Assembly: GCA_005406025.1 (NCBI GenBank)
Contig: BGZK01000861.1
Coordinates: 124,001-188,000 of the forward strand
DNA from: Eumeta japonica
Lineage: Eukaryota; Arthropoda; Insecta; Lepidoptera; Psychidae
DNA length: 64,000 bases
Direction: 5' to 3'
A program made the translations under genes and the position numbers. The notes below the pieces were generated by a model. It made no database searches. It had not been told where the DNA came from and saw only the letters and a program-made list of their open reading frames with translations. Positions 1 through 12,359 of the stretch are shown piece by piece; the first letter of the stretch is position 1; every line of letters starts with the position of its first letter.

Positions 1-239
1 TATTTGAACGCAGAAACTAGTCTAAAGACTAATTTCGACTACTCGGTCACCAGCATTCGTTGAAGGTGGCAATACAGTATATAACTTTTATGTAGAACAA
101 ATATTATTAAAAAATAATGTAATTTATTTGTCTCGCAAAAACTGTGATGAAATCATTAAAAATATGCATTAATTTCCCGAGGCATATATAAGCTTACAAA
201 GGAAGACTTTTATTTTAATACATAAAAATACCAAATTAT

Positions 240-450
240 AATATAACATGCCGACTAAAAGCCGTGGCGGTTATTTCATAAACTCGCCGCCCGTTTCAGT
301 GCTGCACTTAACATTATTAAAAATGCAGGCAACAGAAAAGCTCGTCGTTTGCTCGCTCCACGACTAGTTTTACGAGCCGGTTTCTGTCGCGTACGTAACG
401 CCATTAATTCGCGTAGACGGCCCACGAGTTCTCGAGGTACCGACCCGATC
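240..450. promoter_or_regulatory. GC-rich island, candidate conserved non-coding element
   Basis: This patch is clearly richer in G+C and CpG than the AT-rich DNA around it and has no sustained ORF. It holds motifs such as TTTCATAAAC and CCATTAATTCG, which could bind homeodomain proteins. No repeat family is recognised in it. The regulatory role is inferred from composition only; it could also be a decayed exon. Confidence 0.25.
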
Positions 451-2620
451 TAAGTTTAGTGTTGGTTAGAATCTGAAAACGTGTACTATTTTTTGTAGTA
501 AGAACATGCCTTAAAGTATTATTTTATATTAGTCCTTATAAACGGATTCTATAAGTATTTCCACTTTTTTATTCACTTTATTTGTAAAGTAAAAGTTTCT
601 CCTAATACACCTTACGTCATTTGAACACTGACACGAATTTTCAAGAAGTTATTATATATAACATGTAGCGGAGACGGAGACAAACAACAATAAATTTATT
701 TGATTTTATTAAATTTGGTACAACTTAATCTTTTAAGATATTGAAAAAACTGCAATTAGTAAATTAGTAAATTTCAATAAAGTATACACATGTCTTTTGT
801 TTCTACCTTTCTTTCACGTTTGTAATTCTCACATTTATTATATATTCGACATATATCTAATGTGAAATACGATCATATTATTATAAGAAACAATTGGAAT
901 TATTATAAATTGCATTAATTATCTACATAAGAATTTTGTAAAATATTTTATTTTTAAATAGTTAAAAAACTGTTCCAATTTGTACATATTTTAGATACCC
1001 TTTACATTGATATTAGTCGATCATTATGTGTTTCTGAATTTGTACACCTTTTGCACAATAGTTCATCTTACTATTTTTTTTTCAACCTTCGTAATACCAT
1101 AGATATATATGGACACAAGTTTCTATTAAAAACAAAATATTAGGCAATAGGCTTCCAAGTGATGACCCACTGCATGTTCGAAACTTCAGATGTAGGTGTA
1201 ACTGATTGATATTTTGAATAAGCAGAATACTACTTCTAAGGAACAGTCGTTACGTTTCTATAAACAGTGATGATTTGGCTTCAAGCGTTATTATTTTGAA
1301 ACGTAACGAAACTGTAGATAAATTGGTGATTAAAAAATGGAAATTCAAATGTGATGTATGATGAATAGAAAACGATGTTCATAACAAACAAAAGTCATTA
1401 TTATGTCTTTCAACGATAAAGGGACTTATTCATAGCTCTCTTGTAATATAAATTAGATGAACACGATGCTTCTTAATAAGTGGCCATTTAATACAGATTA
1501 AGATGAACTTATGCGTGCGTTATCCAATTTATAACACAGCAAAATGCAATAACAACTCCGTTTCGAAATCAATTCATATTCAATCACAGTAACCGTATAA
1601 TACTGATTGCTCTATTCCAGCAAACCGCTCACCGACGTTGATTTCATTTGCTGTAGGTAGTTTACTCTGCTCTACTGCGCTTTAGGCGGGACATGCTCGT
1701 TAGCTATTCCTTTAGAGCGAGCGTAGCTGGTAGGTTTATTAATTTGTACAGTATTAAAAATTCTACCATCATAATGAAAAGCATTGAACAATATTAATCA
1801 GAGAGTCGTTAAGGATATAATTTAAATAATAACATGTTCATTTTAAACTAGTTTTTGTGTTTCATTAAAAATATATTTACAGTAATATTTATGTACAGCT
1901 TTGAAACATATATCCGGCACATTAGGTTTAAATCATTGTGCTAAAGTGAAGTTAAAATATGAACTGTTGTTAAATAGTCACATTTGCATCTGTTTTTCAA
2001 CTTAACATACTATAATAGCTGTTAAATATCATATTATTTCATAATGAATTAAATGTTACAGGATAAATAAAAATAAATGTTACAGGAATATATAAGTTTT
2101 CTAATTTTATCAAGATTATTGGCAAAAGGGGTACATTGTAATTTGCACTCACACGTGAAGGATTACCTTATTTGCTTAGCTGTACTGTGAGGAACACGAA
2201 AGCTATCTGTGACTGGATCAAGATATCATTATATGCTATTTATTTGAATATTCTAGATAATTACAGGCTGTTAAAAAATTTAAGGCAAGATATGAGTCAT
2301 TTGACAATGTTCAGTAAGAAACAAACGGCTAAAGCTTTTGAAAGGTCATACTTACTTAGTACTCATTCTTGCAAATAAAAACAAATGTTATAATGAAATT
2401 AGTACTTTTTTTATTACTGACATCCGGATTTCCGGTTCAGTATCTAATTTACGTCTGCATTCATTGATTTAAATATAATTTATATTCCCAAAACTTCGAA
2501 TTTTTTCATTAAATAAATTATAGAAACCAGTGCAAGTTGTGAGAAATACGAAATAAATGTAACACTAAACGATAAGAATGTAGGTATATGTTAACAAATA
2601 TATTAAATAGCAAACGCATT
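451..2620. other. AT-rich stretch, nothing recognised
   Basis: This is AT-rich unique-looking sequence with short homopolymer runs. No gene, RNA or named repeat could be supported; the 68-codon open frame near its end has AT-rich codons and looks like chance. Confidence 0.5.
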
Positions 2621-2639
2621 CACTTATTTTGCGTTAACA

Positions 2640-2750
2640 TTGTACAACGCATTCGTTTCATTTTAATTGAGATTTGTGACCGTTTGCCGCGTAAACAAGC
2701 AGCGTAGACCGTGTGTAGCTTACTTCAAGTAATTTCACTGTCTTATATCC
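2640..2750. promoter_or_regulatory. Small GC-richer patch with forkhead-like site
   Basis: The patch includes GTAAACA at 2691-2697, which fits the forkhead RYAAACA consensus, plus TTTTAATTGAG and CAAGTAATTT, which resemble homeodomain cores. Composition and motifs suggest a possible regulatory element, but short motifs like these are common by chance. Confidence 0.18.
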
Positions 2751-3109
2751 TGTAAACATAAAAATTTCATGTCACCATGTTTGTTCGTAATGAATTGTAA
2801 CGAAAGTCTGTATAATTTGTCGAATTTGTGAGATAGAATAGTTTTTATCTCGATAGGTGGCTTAGTTGTTGAGATATAATTATTTTTTTAATTTTTAAAC
2901 AAGATTGCTTTTCAATTTTTTTTTTAGATTTCTCGTTCAAAAATACATCAAAGCACTAATTTTAAACGAGTGCTTTTATGTATTTTTAAATAAAAGACCG
3001 TTAATTGGCGTAAAACAGATTGACAAAAATATTGTTTATCAAATCGTACCACATTAAATTTACATCCATTTTAAACCACGAAATTGTATAGATTTAGACC
3101 GGTTGCAGT

Positions 3110-3480
3110 TTCGTATTTGAGAACGGGACATGGAGCATTATTGAGAGTTAGGACCGGGACAGAAATTAAAAATGAGACCGAAACGGGGTCGAAATAGAGC
3201 ATGGAATCTGCATCAGAATCAAGAGTCTGATCGGAATAGTAAAACGAAAGATGAGTGAATTATTTACCTTCGGCTCCGTCCTAATCGGAACTGTGACTTA
3301 AAGTGGAATCAAAATTGGAAATTTGACGGTAAACAGAGTCGAAAACGGGACCAGTATTAGAGTCAAAAGCGGGACCGGGATCGGGGTCGAAAATGAATTG
3401 TAAAAAGGTCGGGATCAGAAACAAAAGTGTGAGGAAAAAACGCAAGTCGAGGATGGGAATCGAAAACGAAACCGGGATGG
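3110..3480. repeat. Degenerate purine-rich repeat (GGGACCGGGATCGG-type)
   Basis: One strand carries many loose variants of GGGACCGGGATCGGGGTCG separated by A-rich spacers, with an interior piece reading TTACCTTCGGCTCCGTCC. The same vocabulary on the opposite strand fills 48495-48790, so this is a dispersed family, not a unique gene. Open frames through it (such as 3393-3581) are by-products of the purine richness. Confidence 0.5.
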
Positions 3481-4337
3481 TATTGACACCGATCGATTCA
3501 AAAGATAAAGAAATTTATTCTATGTTCATGGTTGCAGAGCTGCGGCCAAGCCATCCGCAAGAAAGGGCAGAATATGAGTAAGTCATGCGTAAAGATATAT
3601 ATATATATATATGTATATACCTTTACGCCCGATGTATTTTTGAAGTCACGTGTCTTATATTAATATTAAAATATAGTCTCACTGTTACAAAGGATATTGA
3701 GAAGCGAAATTGTATAACACATTTAATAACTACTTTACTACAGCGTACAGATATAATATCGGAGATGGTCTTATTAAGCCATAAGATTAAAGGTCTTTTT
3801 ACAACATAAATTGGACTGGGGTGCATGTCATAGAATAGACTCTAGTGCAATTCATGTTGCAAATTTCACCACATATATAGTTGTGAATTCTTTCGTATCA
3901 CAGGTTTTCTCACTGATATTCTAACCTGCGTGCGAACTCGGGTCCCATTAGTGTCAACGATTAGACTAGTCTAATACTGCAAGTGCATGATGCGCAGAAT
4001 GGGTACGTGTATGCATATTATACAACCAAATTGAGTATTTTAAGGGCTTACACAGAGGAAGGTCGTTTATACAGTTGTCGCCTGCAGACAATGAACTTTG
4101 ACACTTGGCAAAGGTTTAACAAATCCAGTGCAAAAAATGCTGCTGAAATGGATACCGAAAAGGAAGTATTATTAACACTTTAATTATGACGACATAAATG
4201 GAAAAGGAATATAACTATTGTGTCTTATTCGCTATAACCTACAAATTTATTTCCATATGCATTAATGTTTTTTTGCACAGATTTTTATAGTATTTCTAAG
4301 TGGCCCTTTGTATGTGATTTACCAGAGTAGGAAAACG

Positions 4338-4445
4338 TGGTCACTTATAACCCCATAAGAAGATTTTTTTGGGGTTACAAGTGACCATGAGTGCGTTGCC
4401 GGTCATTTAGGAAGGAATAGGATATCTGCTGAAGAAGGGAGAGTT
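4338..4445. repeat. Hairpin followed by SINE-like tail
   Basis: Arms at 4338-4354 (TGGTCACTTATAACCCC) and 4371-4387 (GGGGTTACAAGTGACCA) are inverted copies with one mismatch and a 16-base loop. The following bases (GTGCGTTGCCGGTC, then GGAAGGAATA) resemble the 3' part of lepidopteran SINEs from memory. This may be the folded end of a small non-autonomous element. Confidence 0.4.
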
Positions 4446-4564
4446 GACGACGAAAATTCTCCTTCAATTGAATAGAAGAATGAATATGAAGAAATAAAAA
4501 AAACTCTCTGGTGTTTTTTTACAGGAGTTGTACAAAATCAGTGTCAAAATCTATTTTATTCATT

Positions 4565-4790
4565 TGCCCTTCACTTCAGATTGGTTCAGCGCGTTGGGGC
4601 TATTAGCCTGGCGCTAATACTGAAAAGGCGTGTGAACAGCAGTTGTTGTCATTGGCTACTTACTGCATGTCAAGTCGCATCCGTGTCGGTCGACGGCCGC
4701 CATATAGCGTGCCGACGGCGAGTGATTTCGCGTGAAGTTCGTTTTAACTGCAAAAGCGACGTTTATCTGTACGAGCTTTGAGTGGAAAGC
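4565..4790. other. GC-richer patch, identity unknown
   Basis: Composition rises here and short frames stay open on both strands, including 4581-4781 (+) and 4656-4841 (-). There is no splice-bounded exon and no family match. It may be a non-coding element or an old repeat. Confidence 0.2.
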
Positions 4791-4841
4791 TATAAAAAAT
4801 CTAATTACAAATTCCTTTTGTTCTGAGTGAAGCTGGGTCAC

Positions 4842-6119
4842 CCAAAAGCTTTCATCAAATTCGAAAATTTACTTTGTTCATTAGAATAGCTGATATATAC
4901 GATTTTCTGCTGTAAATCACTAAATTTGTCACTTTTGATGAGAAATCTTTTCTTCTGTCTTAATCTTTTTTTTTTGTAATACAAAAAACTGCAATAAATT
5001 TAAGATGTTTAATCAATTTTTTCACGACTTCATTAATTATGCTATTATGCATTAACAATTTTGATGGGACTGACTTCATTATATTGTGAATTATCCAGTA
5101 TGTAATAAAACGCATATTAACATAAAATATATTTTACTCAGAAATCAAACGTAAGTCAGTTCAGGTGTTAATCAATTAGGTTAGCTTAATACATTTCAGG
5201 CGCATATCTCGGGGCGAACGGGTGTGTGCCTTCGCCGTATAACTGTTTGTTCAGCGTTCATTAAATTCTCATATAGAACGAACACTATTACAAGATATTT
5301 GAATACGCGGAAATGATGTATCGCCAAAGTGGAAATAGTGTAGTAAGTTTGTTCTATAGGAAGGTTCTATAATAAACCAGCTCTTAGTAACCTTACTAAG
5401 TTAGTTATTCTTGCTACATAAATATTGAAATCTAATGTATTAATATAACTTGTTTTAGAAAAATTATATCGTTTCATATTATTTAATTTTTCTAGATTTT
5501 CAATTTTTAGTGCATCATTTCAACTTCTGTACAACTGAATTATTATATTTTTCAGTTCTTAATCCCGATGCAGATCTTCTTTTGGTCTAGATTCCAATTC
5601 TGATCTAGTATAGTTTTGTATGGTCTATGAAAATAATGGTCAATATTATGGTGTGTATGATTCAACCAAAGAACATGTTTAGAATCGTTGAATCGATCAA
5701 AGATAATCACAAATGCTTACAACTGCAACTATAGTTTATCGTAGAAATCCTTTGACATCCTATGAAATAGTGGAATAGTAGAATGCCACCACTCTGGAGA
5801 ATGCAGCAATAACCAGCTTATAAACATTACTTCTTTTGATCTTATACTTTATGGTTGCATTAGAAATATGTGATCAGTTGCATTTTGAGCATGTGATATA
5901 TGTGACGTACTGAAGCAATACATGTTTCCAAGTGGTGCGCAAAAACGTATCGTTTAATCGTACAGTACAATTAAGTGATTAACAATTTGATGTAAAGATA
6001 TCAGGTCTTAAATTGTTGTAAATATTCATTTATACATGTATTTATAAAAAGAATTTTTGAAGACTGATGTTTTATACGGTGAATATTTGTTGTTTATATT
6101 GATAAAAAGTTTATATATA
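4842..6119. other. AT-rich stretch, little recognised
   Basis: No gene is supported. Around 5570-5625 a TCTAGATTCCAATTCTGATC stretch echoes the pyrimidine-rich repeat at 48495-48790, so a small relic of that family may lie here. Confidence 0.4.
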
Positions 6120-6786
6120 GTACCTGGGTGACCGAGCTTTTCTCGGTATTTTTTTTGGTAAATCATGTTTTTTGAAAATTATATTTAGATACGAATTACA
6201 TACTGATGAAATATGAATAAATAATATTTTTCGATCTTACCGACTTAAAAGTAAAAAAAAATGGTTATTCAAATAAAAAAAGCGAGTGCAATTAGTTTAA
6301 CATTTTACTAGAAACAAATTGCTGATGGCTCCTAGTTGCCAAAGCTTTAAAAAAAAGTAGTATTACTACTCGCCAATAGATGCCAGTAACAGGCATATTT
6401 AAGTTGATTTATCGATAAAGAGTATTGATTTAAATTTTATTTGGATGATCGATTTTTTTTTGGTAAATCGTGTTTTTTGGAAATTATTTTTAGATTCGAA
6501 AAAAGTAACCGCCTGGACTCGAACCAGGGTCCTTCAGTTTCGGGACTGCCCGATTGCTAGTTAACTATTACAACTTTGTAAATACCGGTAAAATTTGCCT
6601 TTGCATTCTAATGATATTTTTCAAAGACAAAGACAAAACGACATTTTCAAAAGTGAAATCTAGCTAGATCGGTTCATCGCCCCCGAAACCCCCTGCATAC
6701 TCAACGTCATCAAAATCGTTGCAGCCGTTTCCGAGATTCTGATTATATATATGTACAAGAATTGCTTGTTTAAAGGTATTAGATTC
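6120..6786 (-). mobile_element. Non-autonomous element with end hairpin and tRNA-like T-arm (Helitron/SINE-like)
   Basis: Read on the minus strand the element starts near 6786 with TCTAATACCTTTAAACAAGC followed by an ATTCTTG palindrome. It contains a tRNA-like T-arm (CCTGG-TTCGAGT-CCAGG; B-box GGTTCGAGTCC at 6515-6525), and ends with the hairpin ACCGAG...CTCGGT (6131-6147) and CACCCAGGTAC. Near 6690-6735 is the phrase usual in lepidopteran repeats, CCGTTTCCGAGATTC on the plus strand. The TC start and near-terminal hairpin recall non-autonomous Helitrons, but no CTRR end is visible. A 3'-to-5' tRNA acceptor pairing is only partial, so this is not a working tRNA gene. Confidence 0.55.
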
Positions 6787-8380
6787 AAGAGTAGTTTTTT
6801 TTTGTTATTGTGAAATTTGTATTTCAATATTGAGGATTATATGTATTTATACTATAAACGTTTATTAAATCATACTCACTATTCACAGGAAACAGCTTAC
6901 ATCTGATACATTCATGCTTTCGTATAAACAATTTTTAATTGGTCTAAAACAATTGCTTTTTAATAACGACAAAAAAAGTATAACTTTTTACCTGCCATTC
7001 ATATATATACCCACGGTTATTTTTTTCATTTGACGGTAACTATACAGGAAGTAAATTCAGAAATAATTTGTCAATAAGTATGTCAATAATCAATAATATG
7101 TTTCGTGACAAAGTCGGTATGTTCATATTTTTAGGAATGTCAAAATAAGTATGTTTACAATAACTTTGATTATAGTAAGCAATGAGAGCCTAGATAGTTT
7201 GAAGTCTGATGGCCTAGGTAGTTTGAACTCTATTGTATATCTTTTCAACCGACCTGGATAAAATAAGGGAAGGACAATTCACACCCATTCCCTTCCTACC
7301 CGCATTTTACTCACGATCAAAGCACTTTCTTTTGCTAAATTTAAAAATTTTAAAATAGTCATAAGGACATCCCTACGTGTTCATAAGAATGGTTATTAAT
7401 TCATTATCATCTAAATAGTCCCTTTTCCTAAAGTGTCTGCGCCTGTTTCTAGCTGATATGTAAATTTAGAAGAATCAATTAAAGGAAGAAGAAACCAATG
7501 TGGTAGAAAACTGTACATTGAAGAAACTCATTAAAAATTTTATGAAGGCTTTTGAGATGGACACAATCATGCGAGCGATCAGAGTACGTGATCATCACGC
7601 CCATCGACAGGCATATTCCTAAATTTCTAAAAGGCTGACAAATCATTAACGACTCTTGAGAGTCGTTAGTGAATTATCAGACTTTTATAAAGTAGTAAGT
7701 TTTTTCTTGAAGACATCCTTGTCTTAGTTGATTGAGAACACAGCTGATGGTGGATCATTGCAGATTTCTACCGTAGGTGCCATATAATTGCGCATCAAAC
7801 GTACGGTGAGACCAACGTAGCACAAGCTATGAAGATGGTGATGATGCTATTCCCAGCGAGCAGAACGATGTTGAAACTCAGTAAAAAAATTAAGTTCCGT
7901 AATTTTGGTTTCACTTTGCTCTTCATATCATCGTAAAATAGAATACTTTTCGATATGTTGACTCCATGGAATGCATAGTGTTTAGATTACCATTGACTAA
8001 TAACTCATAAAAACGCGCGACGTTTACCGTCGCGTATGATATGAGATCTCTCAGTGACTCATTAACTCGGTCATCGTTCACTATTTATTGGATGTGGATC
8101 TTTTGTTTAGGATATTTTTTAATAAAAATGAATACGTAAAATGTTATGTTTACACAAACGCAATGTTTACCGAACAGAAACGACATACACATTCAGTTTA
8201 TTTCAAAATTACCTACATAGCCAATATCTATGGAGCCCGTAGTTGATGTGTGCTGATATGAATACTGAAAACTGTGTGTTTAATAAAAGAAGCATTGTTC
8301 TAATGGCGATTGTACACACGATTTATAGCATAGCGGCTTTTCCAGAACACCTAAAACGAGTGTCACTAACACAGTAACGT
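6787..8380. other. AT-rich stretch with one perfect short palindrome
   Basis: No gene is seen. The only distinct structure is 7647-7668, where TAACGACTCT and AGAGTCGTTA are perfect inverted arms around a 2-base spacer. The stretch near 7490-7640 keeps a loosely coding-like frame but has no recognisable protein similarity. Confidence 0.45.
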
Positions 8381-8384
8381 TGTT

Positions 8385-8828
8385 TCACAACGCCACCGAC
8401 AAGGACTTATCTATAAAAGACGAGGCCCTGGGCCGTAAATAGTTACGATCTAGACGATAAACCCCTGCTTCTCGTGACATTACAAATGTGGCCGACGCTG
8501 AGAAAACGGAACAATAAGGAAAGTGAACAACGATGATGTGGAACCTCAGAATGATTGTGTCAGATTTTAATCGCACCTCCACTGAGGTGTATCCTTCCAC
8601 AATTTGAATATTTTGGAGATTGAAGGCCTTGGATTTTATGGCATCACGTGCGACCCAGTGCGAGTTGGGGGTGTCAATGATCGTTGTCACCCATGCGATG
8701 GACAACGTCCGGAACCCACAACTTGGTATGCTTTCCGAGGCAAGAAATATGCGATTTAATTTCACGTAAGTAAAAAACTTATTCGTCGATTCGCCTTTCG
8801 TCGGGAACAAATCCGTTACTGCCTGGCT
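8385..8828 (-). CDS. Candidate exon or ORF of unknown function
   Basis: This minus-strand frame is the longest in the window. It has 141 codons from a TTG and stays open for several more upstream codons, to a stop just beyond 8850. Its middle part (about residues 45-90) uses many G/C-ending codons, unlike the flanks, and contains FNLQNIQIVEGYTSVEVRL followed by a T-x-x-L-R-F-x-I stretch. That beta-strand-like pattern loosely recalls the takeout/juvenile-hormone-binding family, but no diagnostic residue confirms it. There is no convincing initiator ATG and the acceptor is weak, so it could be an internal exon, a pseudogene piece or chance. The overlapping plus-strand frame has a similar composition. 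Confidence 0.22.
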   Translation of the reverse strand, partial: SQAVTDLFPTKGESTNKFFTYVKLNRIFLASESIPSCGFRTLSIAWVTTIIDTPNSHWVARDAIKSKAFNLQNIQIVEGYTSVEVRLKSDTIILRFHIIVVHFPYCSVFSASATFVMSREAGVYRLDRNYLRPRASSFIDKSLSVAL

Positions 8829-8829
8829 T

Positions 8830-9535
8830 GTGAGTATTGAGTCTAACTATTGACTATTGAGTCACTACGACTCATTATAGTCTTTGTATACTGTTTATTA
8901 TGAGCGGCAATAAAAGAAAAACAATCACCTAAAATTACAGATTGTAACAAACACGGATCGCAGTGATTACATATTTGTCACTACTTGGCTAGAGTAAAGA
9001 ATTTAATAAAAACAGTGTTTTATTAAAAAAAAAATAAGGTTTTTTTTAATAATACTATTCACCTCAAATAGTTTTTTCTTATTCAGTCGATAATAAATTT
9101 AATATTCAGTTATGTTTTATGTATTTAAATAGATACGCCGAGTCGAGCTTCATATAAAATTTTCAAGAAAATACTAAATGAAACACACTGAGCTTTTATT
9201 GAATTCAAAACGTATAGTTAACAGATTTTCTTAATTTTTACTCCGCAAAGTTTAATTTTTCTATTTCATTACAACAAAAATCTATAATTAATTGTTTGAA
9301 GTATCTATAGTTTTTTACTTTTTTTAATCGTATTTACGTATTTTTGGCTGCATAGACATTTTGATATTTCGAACACATAACGCTTTATGAGAGGGAGACA
9401 ATAATAATTTCCACAATTGTCTTTGTAAGGGCATGCATATTGTATCTGTGGTCCCTTTTAACACACGTCTTTAGCATTCATAAATATGTCAAGTGTCTTG
9501 GAGTGTATGTCTTAAAAATTCAAGTTTCCAATGTT
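8830..9535. other. AT-rich stretch, nothing recognised
   Basis: This is AT-rich with poly-A and poly-T runs and short direct repeats of TTGAGTCACTACGACTC type near 8835-8880. No feature could be supported. Confidence 0.5.
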
Positions 9536-9540
9536 TACAG

Positions 9541-9773
9541 GCGACTGAAGCACTAAATTTTGCTGTGTGTGTGCGATGGAAAGTGTTAACTTTACGGGCC
9601 AGACTCCTAGTAATGGATTCCGAGTACGTGAGCCGCGTTCCGATTTGATGTTTGCGACTTTACGACTGCATTTAATCGAGCTTCCGAACGATGACGATAC
9701 AGAATCGATGCGGATGAGATTAGTGTTGGAACACGGGAGGAGTATTTCGAACTCCTGTTACTTTTCAAAGTGA
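9541..9773 (+). CDS. Candidate exon or small ORF, unrecognised
   Basis: Two readings are possible. In one frame an ATG at 9576 opens a 65-codon ORF (MESVNFTGQTPSNGFRVREP...) ending with TGA at 9773, with balanced codon use. In another frame a good acceptor (AATGTTTACAG, ending at 9540) opens ATEALNFAVCVRWK..., which reaches a GTGAGC donor-like site near 9624 without a stop. The two readings cannot both be right and neither matches a family I know. The patch is richer in G+C than its flanks and could instead be a non-coding element. Confidence 0.2.
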
Positions 9774-9779
9774 ATTAAT

Positions 9780-11720
9780 AGATATTCGCAATGTTTAGTC
9801 CTAAAGAATTTAGATTTTCAACTTCATTCATATTATATTAAGACAGGTATCAAGACTTTAATTCAATGCAAAGAGCAAAAGGATTGCTGAATTGCTTGCA
9901 ATAACTATGTATTATTTCTATGTAATTTAAAACAAGCAATGCAAAAAAAAAAAGAGATGAAAATTCCTCAGCAAAGCAAAGTAGTAACTCGGGTCAGCTT
10001 TGTATGAATTGAAACAGAATTTTAAATTAACTTTGTAGAAATAGTCGTTTTGGACATAATAAAAATAATTGTATTTGCCTTTGTGTAACTTTTCATGGAG
10101 TTTTTTTTACAAATTTCGACATACGTGATTTTTTATATAAACTATATAAAGGCACAAAGTTATTGTCATCTTTGTTTCACGCGTCTCCCCTTCTCTCCTG
10201 AGAATACGTTAATCGACGAAATGAGTATGTTGAATGTTGAATCTAGCACATGCCAGCTACCTGGAGTTAACTAGTTCAGTCTAAGTTGATAAACTATAAG
10301 TCTGAAGGAGAATGCTCACGGAACTATCGATTCCTGTAACATCTTACGTCAAAATTGTTCTTGGCGTTTTATCGACTATACCTTGCCTATTAATACTTAC
10401 AGTAGTGATTTAAAAATTCATATCCAAGTTCCGGAGTAATTTATCAAAGTAGAAGATAACCTATAAATGTACGTGGTGTTGTTTGCAAAAGGTTTTTTAG
10501 AGTTTTTAGATTTCTGTAAAAGTTTGACGCAGCGGCTAACGTCTGGATGTGTTATTATAGTATTGTGTGGTATTATATGGTGTGGTACTCATGTACTTAT
10601 TGCATAATGCAGCTTTATGCATTCACTATGAAATAATTGCAAATATTGTCGACCAAGCATACTTACTCTCTAGTTAGTAAGCTGGTGATTGGTATTGATT
10701 GTACTTTACCTATAGGCGGCCGAACTTGAATTGCTGAAAATTTTATCACGCTGCGCTTGCTCACAAAGAAGCTACAACAACTTTTAAATTACCTAATTGA
10801 TTAATAAATTGATCGTCGCAACACTATTACAGTCAGACAGTCCGTCATTTTAAGAAAGTTTGAATTGAACAACTTTTGAAGTATCGCATTAAATCCCCTG
10901 TTTTAATTGTGCATTCTTTTGATGATTATGTGATGTAATTGAAGAAAATCATTTTTGATAATATTTTGGTCTTGTCGCGTGACGCACTTACATAGCATCC
11001 GTGAGCATTCTTCTTTGGGATTATAGACTTCAACCTTAAGGTTAAAGTTTATTATAAACCAAATCCAGATTCGGACTAGTAATGATATTAATCTAATTTA
11101 AGTTTGAAATAAAATTCTAAATGTTTATTTTAAAATTATAAAATATAAATATAATATTAGTAGAATGTTTTCTCAATAGTTTAAAGATAAAACTGAAGCA
11201 TTGCTAACACAAACAAGTAACACAAAACCATTGAAAAAAAATATTTACGAATTGAGAATATATCATTGAGAAATTTTGATACAATAGACATACATTGATG
11301 GATATTAATGATCCAAGAGAGATATGCATAAATCGTACAATGTACACATTTATAGTCTCCGTCTACCATCGAAATAGATAAGCATAGAATTATTCCTACA
11401 TAAACAAAATGACCAAACGAAATTGGTTTCGTAGTAGGCGTGGCATACGAGATAGCTTCGCCACCGATGCACACTATGTGTCCTTATTCTTTCTCTTTCT
11501 CTCGTCAACAGTGTCCCCATTGTTACTTGTTCTTTCTCTTTCGTTAAGAAATAACAATGTCATTCGAAATTACATCTAAAATAATAATAATAAGGTCCTT
11601 TGTAAGAGATTTATTTGGTTTAAAAATATGTCGTATATCCTCATTTACATTTATGTGAGTTATGTGCCACAAATGAACATAAATTTGTTCTACGTTATAA
11701 CTCTATGCTTTTCTATTTTT
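9780..11720. other. AT-rich stretch, nothing recognised
   Basis: Low-complexity AT-rich DNA. The 97-codon minus-strand frame at 11181-11474 encodes a hydrophobic stretch with AT-driven codons, no family motif and no splice context. I see no supported feature. Confidence 0.45.
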
Positions 11721-11722
11721 AT

Positions 11723-11765
11723 TCTGTCTACCCTTCTGGGAAATAGGCGTGAGCTTATATTATTA
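11723..11765 (+). mobile_element. 3' end fragment of YADDQV-type LINE
   Basis: The phrase CTACCCTTCTGGGAAATAGG translates as YPSGK followed by a stop, which is the last peptide of the LINE family seen more fully at 54800-55990 and 60370-60720. It is followed by GCGTGAGCTTATATTATTA, the matching 3' tail. Only this extreme 3' end is recognisable, consistent with severe 5' truncation. Confidence 0.6.
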
Positions 11766-12355
11766 TTAAATTTTAGCACATTATTTCAGTCGGAAATATC
11801 TGCACAAATTTCATTGACGAGTAAATAAATTATTATAAAACAATACATAGCTACATCGTTAAATTAAACAAAAGCAGACACGAGGAAATATGCAATCATA
11901 TTAAAACGTACACATATTTTAGTAAATATTTCATTAAATTTTGGCTGTTTGAACACGCCGCGTAGGTTTGTCCGCCCTTGCATCATATTTGCATCGCAAA
12001 TGTATGCACCAATTTGCAATGTAAACCAGGTTATATCGTACGTCCGACGTTACGTACTAAAGTGTTATCTGCAACTAATCTGCTTATCTGATGTGAACGC
12101 CGAATGTACAACATTATTTTTGTACTAAATATCTCGACACAATAAATTTTGTTACAGTCGCGAGAGATATTTTATTTTTTTTAAATCCGTTCTCATACGT
12201 GTCCGTCCTATTATTCCGTCGACGGCAACCGCATAAAATTAAATCAGACCAAAGATAGATGTAGCGATCGATACGTTTGTGTTTTATAGAGAAATATTGT
12301 TACAGCAGTGCTAAATCGCTTGACGTTGTTACAGTGTTGCTAAATCTCGACAGAT
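11766..12355. other. AT-rich stretch, nothing firm
   Basis: A modest GC-richer patch lies at 11945-12080 (CGCCGCGTAGGTTTGTCCGC and CGTACGTCCGACGTTACG), but there is no coding frame or repeat match. Confidence 0.4.
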
Positions 12356-12359
12356 ACTG

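Noticed and set aside
3393..3581. 62-codon basic ORF
   Set aside because: It comes from the purine-rich repeat, which removes stop codons and yields Lys/Arg/Glu-rich text.
6500..6590. True tRNA gene
   Set aside because: The T-arm and B-box are perfect, but the acceptor has a mismatch and no proper anticodon arm forms; it is part of a repeat.
11181..11474. 97-codon minus ORF with hydrophobic stretches as a membrane protein
   Set aside because: Hydrophobicity follows from AT-rich codons (Ile, Phe, Leu); no motif, start context or splice site supports it.
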